Origin: Streptomyces sp. H27-H1
Lineage (GTDB): Bacteria; Actinomycetota; Actinomycetes; Streptomycetales; Streptomycetaceae
NCBI RefSeq assembly: GCF_026627445.1
Contig: NZ_JAPNLJ010000024.1
Span: forward strand, 50,381-114,380
Reading direction: 5' to 3'
DNA: 64,000 nt
The notes below the pieces were generated by a model. It was not told where the DNA came from, ran no database searches, and worked only from the letters and a program-made list of their open reading frames with translations. The translations under genes and the position numbers were made by a program. This document shows positions 24,473 to 32,821 of this stretch, piece by piece (position 1 is the stretch's first letter; the number at the start of each line of letters is the position of its first letter).

Positions 24473-24508
24473 GAAGGGCCCGACCGGCACCCGCCGGCCG
24501 GGCCCTTC
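24473..24508 (+). terminator. Terminator ending the copy 2 module
   Basis: GAAGGGCCCGACCGGC (24473-24488) pairs with GCCGGCCGGGCCCTTC (24493-24508) with one mismatch. It stands between convergent genes, like 4217-4246 in copy 1. Confidence 0.75.
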
Positions 24509-24573
24509 CGCGTTCTGCGGTCCGCGTTCTGCGGTCCGCGTTCTGCGTTCCGATGTCTCCGGGCGGCGCCGGC

Positions 24574-24933
24574 TCAGAGGTCGGAGTAGCTGACGTCGCC
24601 CATCGTCCAGGCGCTGATGTCCGCGATCGAGACGCGGTACATGCCACCCGTCTCCGGGATCCCCACCGCGCCCTGGAGGATGCGGGCCATGTGGAAGTGC
24701 AGATGGGTGGGCGGGCCCTCCCGGCGCGGGGGGCCGGTGAAGATGGCGGCGAACTCACCCAAGCGGGCCGAGTCCGTCAGGACCTCCGACACCCGCTGCC
24801 TCCAGACGGCTTCGGGAGCCAGCCGACCGGTGATGACAGCGCCACCGGTGACCACGGTCAGGGACATCTGGTTGCTCAGCTCGGACTCCACCAGGGCGGC
24901 GACGTCAACGAGCAGCTCGTCAAGCTTCGACAT
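24574..24933 (-). CDS. Small hypothetical protein, possibly GvpU-like
   Basis: A 119-residue cytosolic protein. The segment MSLTVVTGGAVITGRLAP resembles the start of gas-vesicle accessory GvpU-type proteins, and the C-terminal HLHFHMARILQG to ADISAWTMGDVSY region gives a compact beta-rich fold. The match is from memory and weak; no gas-vesicle genes are nearby. The ATG at 24933 gives a natural start (MSKLDELL), but no good Shine-Dalgarno is visible. It occupies the slot of the anti-sigma-type gene in copy 1. Confidence 0.55.
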   Translation of the reverse strand: MSKLDELLVDVAALVESELSNQMSLTVVTGGAVITGRLAPEAVWRQRVSEVLTDSARLGEFAAIFTGPPRREGPPTHLHFHMARILQGAVGIPETGGMYRVSIADISAWTMGDVSYSDL

Positions 24934-25103
24934 GAGGCCGATTCTATTCGCCGGCCGTCCCGCGGGACATGGAGCCGCTGCCTTCGGACGGCGGCCGCCG
25001 TCCCCGAGCTCCTGACCAGCAGCGCAAGCCGCCCTGCGCATCCTAAGGCCTTCATGGTCATCTAGCTTCACCCAGGGAACACGAAAATCTATCCCGGCCA
25101 GAG
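24934..25103. other. Spacer before the second long leader
   Basis: Nothing recognisable apart from the shared AAAATCTAT.CC stretch leading into the leader promoter. Confidence 0.4.
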
Positions 25104-25132
25104 TAGACATTGGGCGGCGGCGTGGTTATGGT
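25104..25132 (+). promoter_or_regulatory. Promoter of the long MerR-like leader, copy 2
   Basis: TAGACA (25104-25109), 17 nt, TATGGT (25127-25132), as in copy 1. Predicted transcript start is near 25139. Confidence 0.6.
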
Positions 25133-25215
25133 TTTTCTCGTAAGCCAGAAAGACAGCAGGGCCTGGCAGACACGAACTGCTGGGCAGCAGTACACGCAGG
25201 TGCGTTACGCAGAAC

Positions 25216-25315
25216 GGTGCGGTGGTGGAGTTCCGAAGCCAGAGCTTTGCAGGACGGCGACGGGACTGACGACCGGACCGGGTGGCCCGCAGTCATCAGG
25301 GGCCGCCGCGAGCAG
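25216..25315 (+). repeat. 100-nt leader element, copy 2
   Basis: Matches 4926-5025 with about five substitutions. In the hairpin (25281-25288 with 25300-25307) the change of A to G at 25305 makes a U-G pair, so the fold survives. Confidence 0.85.
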
Positions 25316-25575
25316 TACCGCAGTTGATGCAGTGGCAGTACCCAGCAGTGAAGTCAGTGAAGTCAGTTGATCCACGAGGGAAGAACGGAGGGGCCAGGCG
25401 CCATCAGGATCGCCCGGGTCGAAGTCTGAGCCCGGGTACCGCAGGACATCGATAGCGAGGTGGTCTCCGGTCAAGCAACCGCGATCCCCGCACTCCCGGC
25501 AGCATCTCGGCCGGGTCGGCGGAAACACGGGGTCGGCGCAGTATCAGGGCCGACAGATGGTGTAGTAGTTCCTTC

Positions 25576-25607
25576 GGGGCCCTGGTGCCGTACGGCGCCA
25601 GGGCCCC
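25576..25607 (+). promoter_or_regulatory. GC hairpin just before the MerR-like gene, copy 2
   Basis: GGGGCCCTGGTGCC (25576-25589) pairs with GGCGCCAGGGCCCC (25594-25607). One A to G change relative to copy 1 is opposite U and preserves pairing. The hairpin ends 26 nt before the ATG. Confidence 0.65.
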
Positions 25608-25633
25608 TCCATGCGTTTCACGAGAGAGGTGCA

Positions 25634-25972
25634 ATGACAGCAGACGATTCGTTCGGCCGTCTCGATGACGACGACTACCCCGCCTACACGATGGGCCGGG
25701 CCGCCGAGATGCTCGGCACCACCCAGGGTTTCCTGCGCGCCCTCGGCGAAGCCCGCCTGATCACCCCGCTCCGCTCCCCCGGCGGGCACCGCCGCTACTC
25801 CCGCTACCAACTGCGCATCGCCGCCCGCGCCCGCGAACTCGTCGACCAGGGCACTCCCATCGAGGCGGCTTGCCGCATCGTCATCCTCGAAGACCAGCTC
25901 GAAGAAGCCCAGCGCATCAACGCCGAGTACCGCCGCGCCGCCGGGACATCCGCTCCGCCGACCTCGCCCTGA
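25634..25972 (+). CDS. MerR-like helix-turn-helix regulator, copy 2
   Basis: A 112-residue protein, same length as 5845-6183 and differing mainly in the last 10 residues. Winged-helix residues (YTMGRAAEMLGTTQGFLRAL, GGHRRYSRYQLRIAARA) are the same, so both copies probably bind the same DNA sites. GAGGTG precedes the ATG. It follows the shorter leader, which may give it a different expression pattern from copy 1. Confidence 0.85.
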   Translation: MTADDSFGRLDDDDYPAYTMGRAAEMLGTTQGFLRALGEARLITPLRSPGGHRRYSRYQLRIAARARELVDQGTPIEAACRIVILEDQLEEAQRINAEYRRAAGTSAPPTSP

Positions 25973-26177
25973 GGTCGGCGTGCCCCTCGGGACCGGCGGG
26001 CCCCCGCCCGCGACCAGGACCGAGCCGGGACGCAGCGATTACGCCCCCCTCCGTTCTTCCGAGAAGGCCCAGGTCAGCGACCTGGGCCTTCTTCGTCGGC
26101 CACGGTGGCCGACGGCCATGCCGTCAGGGCTGTCGTCGGCGTGGAGCCGGTTCTCCACGGCTTTGCCCTCCGGAATT

Positions 26178-26858
26178 TCAGGCCGGGCCCGAGGTGCGCA
26201 GCGCGTGGGTCAGGCGGCTGACGCTCTCCTCGTCCGCCGGCGCCGATCCGGTGAGGGTGGCGACCAGGGCCTGGGCGAGGACGGTCGCGGAGCCGATCCT
26301 CGCGTCCTCCCGTTCGTCGCCGGTGACCTTCCCGATCACCGCGTCACGCACAGACTGCGAGATGTCCAGACCCCCGAACAGCTCGGGGAAGGAGAGTGCC
26401 ATCAGGCACACGCCCACGTTCGCGGAGAGGATCGACTGGCCGGCCAGGGCCGGGCTCGTCCGCAGCCGTCCGGCATCGCGGCACCGCTTCACGGCCGACA
26501 GGAGCAGGGCCTGCGCTTCCCCGATCGCCTGCGGCTTGGCCTCTCCCGTCGGGGTGAACATCAGCCGGTAGAGGTAGGGGTTGCGGAGCGCGAACGCGAC
26601 GTGGCTGTCCCAGGCCGTGCGCAGGTCCGCCACCGGATCGCCGGTCTGCGGATTGCGCCTCTTGTTGGCGAGGAAGCGCTCGAAGCCGATGTCGGCCACC
26701 GCGGTGAGCAGCCCCTCCTTGTCGCCGAACTGACGGTAGATCTCGGGCATGCCGACCTTGGCCCGGTCACAGATGGCGCGGGTGGAGATCGCCGGTGCGT
26801 CCTTGGTGGCGAGCAGCTCCACGGTGGCTTCCAGAATACGCTCTCGGGCCGTTGACAT
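26178..26858 (-). CDS. TetR-family regulator
   Basis: A 226-residue TetR protein. The helix-turn-helix spans about residues 10-50 (TRAICDRAKVGMPEIYRQFGDKEGLL, with a Glu-Ile-Tyr recognition helix). The C-terminal domain is helical, of the TetR_C type that binds small ligands. It is divergent from the GlxA-like regulator at 27007, and matched repeats in the 148-nt spacer suggest autoregulation and control of that gene. The ATG at 26858 is chosen as the first Met giving a normal TetR N-terminus (MSTARERIL); the track upstream to 26924 has no homology-like content. Confidence 0.88.
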   Translation of the reverse strand: MSTARERILEATVELLATKDAPAISTRAICDRAKVGMPEIYRQFGDKEGLLTAVADIGFERFLANKRRNPQTGDPVADLRTAWDSHVAFALRNPYLYRLMFTPTGEAKPQAIGEAQALLLSAVKRCRDAGRLRTSPALAGQSILSANVGVCLMALSFPELFGGLDISQSVRDAVIGKVTGDEREDARIGSATVLAQALVATLTGSAPADEESVSRLTHALRTSGPA

Positions 26859-26869
26859 GACTCCGATGG

Positions 26870-26967
26870 TAGCAGTGCTAACAGGTCCGGCCCGGGTGGG
26901 CGACGGGCACAGGCAAGGGAACACCGAGCTTTGATATCAGTGATTACGATACATGTTAGCGTTGCAT
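26870..26967. promoter_or_regulatory. Inverted operator-like repeats between tetR and the GlxA-like gene
   Basis: TGTTAGCACTGCTA on the reverse strand (26870-26883) and TGTTAGCGTTGCAT on the forward strand (26954-26967) share 10 of 14 bases and face each other across the divergent promoter region. They are candidate TetR sites. Confidence 0.4.
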
Positions 26968-27006
26968 ACATCTGCCCGTGATCGCTGCCAGAGAGCTGGA
27001 CCTCCC

Positions 27007-28092
27007 ATGAGCCGTTCCTCGTCGCTCCTCACCGCCCGCGGCGGCGGGGACACCGGCTGGTCGAGCAGCGCGACCTCATTCACCCGCGAGACGGCCCGGC
27101 TGATCGTGATCGTGCTCTTCGAGGGCGTCGACCTCCTGGACGTCACCGGGCCGCCGGAGGTGTTCTCCCTGGTGCCGCGGGAGACGGACGACGCGACCGG
27201 CTACCGCGTCGTACTGGCCGCGCGGACGGCGGAGCCCGTCACCACCTCGGCCGGGGTGCGCATCCTTCCGGACCTGACCTTCTCCGAGGCCGCCACGCGG
27301 AGCATCGACACGCTCCTGGTGCCCGGCGCGGTCGAACTCGACGCCGAGCGCCGCGTGCACGCCCTCACCGACCCGGTGGTCGTCGACTGGGTGCGCACGC
27401 TCGCCGCGGGCGCACGCCGGGTCGCGTCCGTCTGCGTAGGGGCGCACATCCTGGCCGCGGCCGGGCTGCTCGACGGCAAGCGGGCCACCACCCACTGGTC
27501 CACCGCGGCGCAGCTCGCCGCCGACCACCCGCTGGTCGAGGTGGACGCCGACCCGATCTTCATCCGGGAGGGCGCCGTGTGGACCGGCGCCGGGATCAGC
27601 GCCTGCCTGGACCTCTCGCTCGCCCTGGTGGCCGAGGATTTCGGCGAGAGGACCGCGCTGCGCGTGGCCCGGCAGCTCGTGATGTACCTGAAGCGGCCGA
27701 GCGGCCAGAGTCAGCTCAGCGTGCTCCTGGAGCCCGTCTCGGGGACACGGCGCGGCGAGGACCTGCGGCTCTACATCGGGCAGCACCTCGGCGACCGGCT
27801 CAGCCTGGCCGATGTCGCCGCGTACGCGCACGTCAGCGAGCGGCAGTTGGCCCGGATCTTCAAGTCCGAGCTCGGCACGACCCCGGCCGCCTACATCGAG
27901 TCGGCCCGGGTGGAGGTGGCGCGCAACCAGCTCGAGGCCACCGATGCCACGCTCGAACGCATCGCGTCCGCCTGCGGGTTCGGCACGGTCGACACCCTCG
28001 TCCGGGCGTTCCGCCGCCGGCTCGACACCACGCCGACGGAGTACCGGTTCCGCTTCCGGGCCGGATCCGGCTCCGGCTCCGGCTCCGGCTGA
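27007..28092 (+). CDS. GlxA-family AraC regulator with DJ-1/PfpI domain
   Basis: A 361-residue two-domain regulator. Residues about 30-200 form a DJ-1/PfpI-like domain (IVIVLFEGVDLLDVTGPPEVF, and ASVCVGAHILAAAGLL with the nucleophile-elbow Cys). Residues about 250-345 are an AraC DNA-binding domain (LSLADVAAYAHVSERQLARIFK and a second helix-turn-helix ERIASACGFGTVDTLVRAFRR). The ATG at 27007 starts a normal N-terminus. The extreme C-terminus is a run of Gly-Ser pairs from a GGCTCC repeat. Targets are unknown. Confidence 0.88.
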   Translation: MSRSSSLLTARGGGDTGWSSSATSFTRETARLIVIVLFEGVDLLDVTGPPEVFSLVPRETDDATGYRVVLAARTAEPVTTSAGVRILPDLTFSEAATRSIDTLLVPGAVELDAERRVHALTDPVVVDWVRTLAAGARRVASVCVGAHILAAAGLLDGKRATTHWSTAAQLAADHPLVEVDADPIFIREGAVWTGAGISACLDLSLALVAEDFGERTALRVARQLVMYLKRPSGQSQLSVLLEPVSGTRRGEDLRLYIGQHLGDRLSLADVAAYAHVSERQLARIFKSELGTTPAAYIESARVEVARNQLEATDATLERIASACGFGTVDTLVRAFRRRLDTTPTEYRFRFRAGSGSGSGSG

Positions 28093-28105
28093 TTCCCCCG
28101 CTCGG

Positions 28106-29047
28106 CTACGCGGCCCCGCGCGCGGCCGGGTCGAGGGAGTCGACGTCCTCCATGAAGCTCAGCATCCGGGTGTTGACCAGGTCGGGGTGGTCGATCTGCG
28201 GGCCGTGCCCGGTCGCGGCGACGATCTCGGCGCGGGCGCCGGGGATCACCCGCGGTACCCGCTCCAGCTGGCGCGCGGGATGCACGAGCAGGCTGCGCTT
28301 GCCCATGATCAAGTAGAACGGCGTCCGGATCGAGCCGAGTTCCGCGTCCGAGAGCGGCAGCGGGGCGGGGCGGCGGATCCGGAAGGCGCGGACGCTCCTC
28401 TGGATCATCGCGCGCAGTTCGGGGACCACGAGCACCGGTTGTTCCAGCCAGGCGGCGAGGCGCGGGCGCAGCGCCTTGGGGGCGTAGGTCGCGAAGAGGC
28501 TGGCGAAGATCCAGACGAAGAAGCGCAGGCCCACCTTCTCCAGGCCGCCCGGGTCCAGGGCGGTGACCGAGGCGAGCCGGCCGGGTCGCAGGTGCGCCTG
28601 ATTGATGACCAGCCAGCCGCCGTAGGAGGAGCCGACCAGGTGGACCCGGTCCAGGCCGAGCGCGTCGAGGGCCTCGTCCATCCACTGGGCCGCGCGCTCG
28701 GGCTGCCACATCGGCTCGCGCTGGACGCTGCGGCCCGGGTCGCCGGGGGTGTCGAGCGCGTAGACGGGCCGTTCGGCGCCGAGGGCCCGGGTGTTGGGGT
28801 ACCACTGCGCGGAGCAGCCGCCCGAACCGTGGATCAGGACGATGGGCGTACGGGACTCCGCGGCCGGGTCCGTGGGGCCGTACCGGTAGACGTGCGTGGT
28901 CCCGAAGCTCGTTTCCACGTCGGTCTCGGAGCGGGCGGGCGCGCCCATCGCGTAGAGCGCGTCACAGGCGGCGAAGTAGCGGTCGCGCAGTTCGTCGCTC
29001 ACGTAGCGGCCGATGTCGCGGCGTACACGGGGCTTGTTCTCGGGCAC
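28106..29047 (-). CDS. Alpha/beta hydrolase
   Basis: A 313-residue alpha/beta-hydrolase fold enzyme. The oxyanion region is VLIHGSGG, the nucleophile elbow GSSYGG and the catalytic His lies in ATGHGPQIDHPD. No signal peptide is seen, so it is cytosolic. The GTG at 29047 is preferred because AGGAGGTG lies just upstream; the longer frame to 29257 overlaps the divergent tetR promoter. It is divergent from the TetR gene 29163-29801 with a strong inverted repeat between them, so TetR probably represses it. The substrate cannot be told. Confidence 0.85.
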   Translation of the reverse strand: MPENKPRVRRDIGRYVSDELRDRYFAACDALYAMGAPARSETDVETSFGTTHVYRYGPTDPAAESRTPIVLIHGSGGCSAQWYPNTRALGAERPVYALDTPGDPGRSVQREPMWQPERAAQWMDEALDALGLDRVHLVGSSYGGWLVINQAHLRPGRLASVTALDPGGLEKVGLRFFVWIFASLFATYAPKALRPRLAAWLEQPVLVVPELRAMIQRSVRAFRIRRPAPLPLSDAELGSIRTPFYLIMGKRSLLVHPARQLERVPRVIPGARAEIVAATGHGPQIDHPDLVNTRMLSFMEDVDSLDPAARGAA

Positions 29048-29085
29048 GGGGGCACCTCCTGGAGGATCCGTTCTTCGTGATACGA

Positions 29086-29114
29086 CCGTACCATGATGTT
29101 GGTACGGCGGTACC
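29086..29114. promoter_or_regulatory. Candidate TetR operator
   Basis: CCGTACC (29086-29092) and GGTACGG (29101-29107) form a perfect 7-bp inverted repeat with 8-nt spacing, followed at once by another CGGTACC (29108-29114). It lies between the divergent hydrolase and TetR genes. Confidence 0.65.
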
Positions 29115-29162
29115 ATGTAAAAGAGCGGCGGGCTCATCACCGACGGGCGGAGACACCAGAAG

Positions 29163-29801
29163 ATGCCGAAACGCGTGGACCACGAGGAACGGCGCACCCA
29201 GATCGCCGAGGCGCTCATCCGTGTCGCCGGACGGCGCGGGCTGCACGCGGTCGGCATGCGCGACGTGGCGGCCGAGGCCGGGGTCTCCCTGCGCCTCGTC
29301 CAGTACTACTTCCAGACCAAGGAGAAGCTGCTCTTCTACGGACTCCAGCACCTGACCGACCGCTTCACCGCGCGGGTGGGCGCCCGGCTCGCCGCCGCCG
29401 GCCCGGATCCCGGCCCGCGCGCGACGATCGAGGCGCTACTGCTGGCCTCCCTGCCGACCGACGAGGAGAGCCGCACCTTCCACCTCCTCTACAGCTCCTA
29501 CTCGATCCTGTCCGTGACCGACGAGGCGCTCGCCGCCCAGCCCTTCATCGACAACCCCGACGCCGCGGAGAACGCGCTGACCGGGCTGATCGGCCGGGCA
29601 CAGGAATCCGGCCTGGCCGACCCCGAGGCCGACGCGCGCAAGGAGGCGATCAGCCTGCTCGCCATGGCGGCGACCATGGGCACCAGCATCCTCGTGGGCC
29701 AGCGAGGCCCCGAGTCGGCCGTCGAGGTGCTCCGTCACCACCTGGACCGGATCTTCACGACGCGCACGAGGAGTCCCGAAGGGGACGGCGCCCCGTCCTG
29801 A
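29163..29801 (+). CDS. TetR-family regulator
   Basis: A 212-residue TetR protein with helix-turn-helix VGMRDVAAEAGVSLRLVQYYFQTKEKLL at about residues 28-56 and a helical C-terminal domain. The ATG is at 29163. It probably regulates itself and the divergent hydrolase through the GTACC repeats. Its last 47 nt overlap the 3' end of the convergent peptidase gene. Confidence 0.88.
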   Translation: MPKRVDHEERRTQIAEALIRVAGRRGLHAVGMRDVAAEAGVSLRLVQYYFQTKEKLLFYGLQHLTDRFTARVGARLAAAGPDPGPRATIEALLLASLPTDEESRTFHLLYSSYSILSVTDEALAAQPFIDNPDAAENALTGLIGRAQESGLADPEADARKEAISLLAMAATMGTSILVGQRGPESAVEVLRHHLDRIFTTRTRSPEGDGAPS

Positions 29802-31287
29802 GGTACTCGGTGACCGTGCGGTCGGCGCAGGCGTTGCCGTTGCCGAGGTAGACCCCGTGGCCGCCGTGGTCGACGGTGAGCAGCCGGGCCCGCGCGCCGA
29901 GGGCCGCACGCATCTTCAGGGAGCCGGCGTACGGGGTCGCCGGGTCGCGGAGGTTCTGCACCATCAGGATGTTCGACGGGCCCTGGCCGGTGATGCGGGT
30001 GGGGCGTTCGGCGGGGGCGTCCTTCCAGAAGGCGCACGGGGTGATGTTCGCCGGCATCCCGGCCGTCAGGGGGTGCGCGGCGCGGTCCGCGGCCACCGCC
30101 CGCTCGTACCCGGAGACTTCCTTCGGCCAGGCCACGTCGTTGCAGATGACCCCCACCATCAGCGCCGCGTCCGAGTCGGGCAGTACCGCGGCGAGGTCCC
30201 CCGGCAGCGCCGGGATCGCGGCCGGGTCCTGGGCGGCGCGGATCAGACGGGCGAGCGCCGGGAAGAGGGCGTCGCCGTAGAGGGAGGTCTGCAGGGCCTG
30301 GCGCAGCATGGTGCCGGTCAGCGGCAGGCCGGGTACGTCGGAGGGCTTGGGGGCCCGGTCCAGTTCCGCCGCCAGGGCGAGGAACAACGGGAGTACGTCC
30401 TCCGCGTGTTCGGCCAGCCGCAGGCCCTCCGGCGCCCTCGCCGGGTCCGCCGCCCAGGCCGCGAAGTCGGGGAAGCGGTCGTCGGCTCCCTGCGCCATGT
30501 TCGCGAGCCAGCCGCGCGCGACCCGCGTGGGGTCGGGGTCCCCGCTGCTGTCCAGCACCACGCGGTCGGTCCGCGCCGGGAACTTCTGCGCGTACACCGC
30601 CGTCACGTAGGTCCCGTACGAGACGGCCCAGGCCGACAGTTTCCGCTCCCCGAGGGCCTCCCGGAAGCGGTCCATGTCGCGTACCTGGTTGGCGGTGGTG
30701 AAACTGCGCAGCTCCGCACCGCCGTTCGCGGCGCAGGCCTCGGCCACCCGACGCGAACGGTCGGCGTTCTGCGCGATCCCCCCGTCGGGGCCGGGCCAGG
30801 AGCGCAGGGTCGTCAGGCGCCGGTCCGCTTCGTCCAGGCCGCACGCGGCCCTCACGCTGCCGCCCACCCCGCGGGGGTCGAGCGCGACGAGGTCGTAGGC
30901 CCCCGCCAACTGCCCGGTCAGCGCCGCCCCCTTCTGCGAGAGCCGCTGCACGCCCGAGCCGCCCGGCCCGCCGGGGACCACGATCAGCGTCCCTCGCCGG
31001 GCGGCGGGACGGGCGCTGGGCAGCCGGGACACGGCGAGGTCTACGCGCGGCCCGGCCGGGGCGGCGTAGTCGAGGGGGACGGACAGCTTCGCGCACTGCT
31101 GACCGTCGAGGTGGCCCGTATGGGTGCACGGCGCCCAGGCCAGAGCTGGCGGGGAAGCGGCGGCCCTCGCGGTGGCAGCGGCCGTGGCACCGGCAGTGGC
31201 AGCGGCCGTGGCGGTGCCCGCCAGCGTGGTCGCGACGGCGGTGGCGCAGAGGGCGGCGAGTGCGGCCTTGCGGCGGTAAGTGGTCAT
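29755..31287 (-). CDS. Secreted alpha/beta-hydrolase protease (tripeptidyl aminopeptidase type)
   Basis: A 510-residue exported hydrolase. After a basic start (MTTYRRKAAL) there is a signal peptide and an Ala/Thr-rich mature N-terminus. The oxyanion loop is VVPGGPGGSG, the nucleophile is in WAVSYGTYVTAVYAQKFP and the catalytic His in TVDHGGHGVYLGNGNACAD, with the TAP-like C-terminal domain (MVGVICNDVAWP). This matches Streptomyces tripeptidyl aminopeptidases, which remove tripeptides from secreted proteins. The start at 31287 is chosen over a Met seven codons upstream. Confidence 0.85.
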   Translation of the reverse strand: MTTYRRKAALAALCATAVATTLAGTATAAATAGATAAATARAAASPPALAWAPCTHTGHLDGQQCAKLSVPLDYAAPAGPRVDLAVSRLPSARPAARRGTLIVVPGGPGGSGVQRLSQKGAALTGQLAGAYDLVALDPRGVGGSVRAACGLDEADRRLTTLRSWPGPDGGIAQNADRSRRVAEACAANGGAELRSFTTANQVRDMDRFREALGERKLSAWAVSYGTYVTAVYAQKFPARTDRVVLDSSGDPDPTRVARGWLANMAQGADDRFPDFAAWAADPARAPEGLRLAEHAEDVLPLFLALAAELDRAPKPSDVPGLPLTGTMLRQALQTSLYGDALFPALARLIRAAQDPAAIPALPGDLAAVLPDSDAALMVGVICNDVAWPKEVSGYERAVAADRAAHPLTAGMPANITPCAFWKDAPAERPTRITGQGPSNILMVQNLRDPATPYAGSLKMRAALGARARLLTVDHGGHGVYLGNGNACADRTVTEYLRTGRRPLRDSSCAS

Positions 31288-31416
31288 GAAACGAGGATGG
31301 TTGAGCATCCGCCGCCGCTACATCCGGTAGCCGGGACAGTCGTCCGGGGGGTATCCCCCCTGGACCCCGGTCCCCAACGCCCTGCGCCTCTACATCCCTG
31401 CGCCCCTGCGCCCCTG

Positions 31417-31761
31417 TCAGACCACCACGAACACCACCGCCGCCGCGCCCATCAGCACGGCGGCGGTGTGGATGGCCGCATGACCGTAGTCGCCCGACCA
31501 GAGGTGTCGGGCCAGGCCGCCGATGGCGGCCAGGCCCGCGATGATGCCGATCTGTGCGAGCAGGGTGACGGCGGTGAACGGGGTCAGGAACAGGAGTACC
31601 GAGTTGAGCCAGAACGGGGCCGCGCCCGTCCAGCCCCGCCACTCCCGCACCTCCCGCCACTGCTGCCGGGACGGCAGCTCCCGGCGTTCCTTGAGTCTTC
31701 GGTGGTCGCCAAGCCCTCGGATCGCCGTCGCCACCGCGCCGTCACCCAGCCTTTCAGTCAC
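31417..31761 (-). CDS. Small membrane protein, unknown
   Basis: About 114 residues: a basic cytosolic N-terminal half and two or three hydrophobic helices (SVLLFLTPFTAVTLLAQIG, IIAGLAAIGGLA, and a C-terminal HTAAVLMGAAAVVFVVV). It is not recognised. The start is uncertain; a GTG at 31761 gives VTERLGDG, and a GTG at 31767 is possible. It ends far from the peptidase gene and follows cbtA by 15 nt on the same strand, so it might be part of that transcript. Confidence 0.5.
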   Translation of the reverse strand: MTERLGDGAVATAIRGLGDHRRLKERRELPSRQQWREVREWRGWTGAAPFWLNSVLLFLTPFTAVTLLAQIGIIAGLAAIGGLARHLWSGDYGHAAIHTAAVLMGAAAVVFVVV

Positions 31762-31775
31762 TCGCACGTAAGACG

Positions 31776-32525
31776 TCAACTCGCAGGCTGTACAGCCTCC
31801 TTGGGTGTGACAGCGGGGACAAGAGCCCGTTCGGCAAGAAATCCGAAAGCAAGGCCGAAAGTGGTCCACATCGCGGCCTGGATGGCGAGCGAGGCGAGCC
31901 GGAACTGCCAGACGAGCGCCGCCGGGAAGTCCGCCGGCACCTCGTTGACGCCGGGCAGGAGCGCGTAGGCGATGGCGACGGCCGCCACGAACGCGAGCGA
32001 GGCGGCGACCGAGGCGTTCCAGTTGCCCAGGCGCGGCGCGAGGCGCCGGCCCAGGATCAGGGCGGCCGCGGCGAGCAGCAGGCCGAGCGCGAGCATCAGG
32101 ACGTAGAGGGTGGTCCGCTGGACCGTGGTCCCGGGATCTCCGACGGCCGGCGGATTGGCGGGGTACTTGAAGAACGGCACCAGGGTGACGGTGACGAACA
32201 GACCGCCGGCGACCAGCAGCGCCGTGGCCCGGGGGCCGAAGCGGCCGATCCGGCCCAGGGCGTAGCAGAAGACGAGCGCGGCGATGCCGCCGAGCGCGAC
32301 CCCGTAGAGCAGGGTTCCGGTGCCCAGGCCGGCCGTGGCCTGCAGGGCCCGGCTGACCGGGGCGGCCTCGCCGCCGTGGTCGTGGGCGCCGGCTTCCTCG
32401 ATGGCGATCGCCGCGTCCACCTGGGACTCACCGAGGCAGTACGCGACGAGGAAGGCCGCGGCTCCGGCCAGCAGGCCGGCGAGCATGCCCCGGACGAGGA
32501 GCACGCGGGGGGAAATGGGATTCAT
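31776..32525 (-). CDS. cbtA: CbtA family predicted cobalt transporter subunit
   Basis: A 249-residue integral membrane protein with about five to six helices and a His/Asp/Glu-containing loop (GAHDHGGEA) typical of CbtA. The start MNPISPRVLLVRG is at 32525. It lies downstream of cbtB and behind a cobalamin riboswitch, which is the classical setting of CbtAB cobalt transport for vitamin B12 synthesis. Transport by CbtAB is predicted mainly from riboswitch association. Confidence 0.88.
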   Translation of the reverse strand: MNPISPRVLLVRGMLAGLLAGAAAFLVAYCLGESQVDAAIAIEEAGAHDHGGEAAPVSRALQATAGLGTGTLLYGVALGGIAALVFCYALGRIGRFGPRATALLVAGGLFVTVTLVPFFKYPANPPAVGDPGTTVQRTTLYVLMLALGLLLAAAALILGRRLAPRLGNWNASVAASLAFVAAVAIAYALLPGVNEVPADFPAALVWQFRLASLAIQAAMWTTFGLAFGFLAERALVPAVTPKEAVQPAS

Positions 32526-32556
32526 GGGTTGCTCGGTCCCCTTGCGGATCGGCGGA

Positions 32557-32775
32557 TCAGTGGCAGGGGAAGCCGAGGAGGTGGCGGCCGTCGTGCATCC
32601 ACTCGTGCACGGTGTCGCCTTCGAAGATCGCGGTGGCGCCCTGCTCGGCGCCGACGAGGTAGAGCAGGACCAGCATGAGGACGCCGACGAACAGCGCCCA
32701 AGGGGCCAGAGCGGAGAGGGAGATGGGTGTGACGGCCAGGGGGGCGGCAGTCGTGGGCACGGCGGAGTCGGCCAT
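32557..32775 (-). CDS. cbtB: CbtB predicted cobalt transporter subunit
   Basis: A 72-residue protein with one membrane helix (PWALFVGVLMLVLLYLVGAEQGATA). Its short C-terminal tail has metal-binding potential (HEWMHDGRHLLGFPCH: four His and a Cys), the hallmark of CbtB. The ATG at 32775 gives MADSAV. It is first in the riboswitch-controlled operon, 31 nt before cbtA. Confidence 0.9.
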   Translation of the reverse strand: MADSAVPTTAAPLAVTPISLSALAPWALFVGVLMLVLLYLVGAEQGATAIFEGDTVHEWMHDGRHLLGFPCH

Positions 32776-32821
32776 GGCAGGAACCTCCAGAGGGAACACG
32801 CGTCCCGGTCAGTGGTGCATG

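Larger units (their letters stand above)
21273..24508 (+). repeat. Duplicated cold-shock/helicase block, copy 2
   Basis: Direct repeat of 992-4246 in the same orientation, about 20.26 kb downstream. It has the same gene order and the same leader hairpins; gene ends and loops have diverged most, while helicase motifs, the post-csp hairpin and Shine-Dalgarno regions are almost unchanged. Confidence 0.9.
25139..25633 (+). ncRNA. About 495-nt structured leader upstream of a MerR-like gene, copy 2
   Basis: Shorter version of 4841-5844: one 100-nt element instead of two and no internal duplication. The 3' half is very close to copy 1, including CGCAGGACATCG, GGTGGTCTCCGGTCAAGCAA and the final GC hairpin. 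A 1-nt insertion near 25142 relative to copy 1 shifts any 5' reading frame, so a conserved leader peptide is unlikely. Confidence 0.6.
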
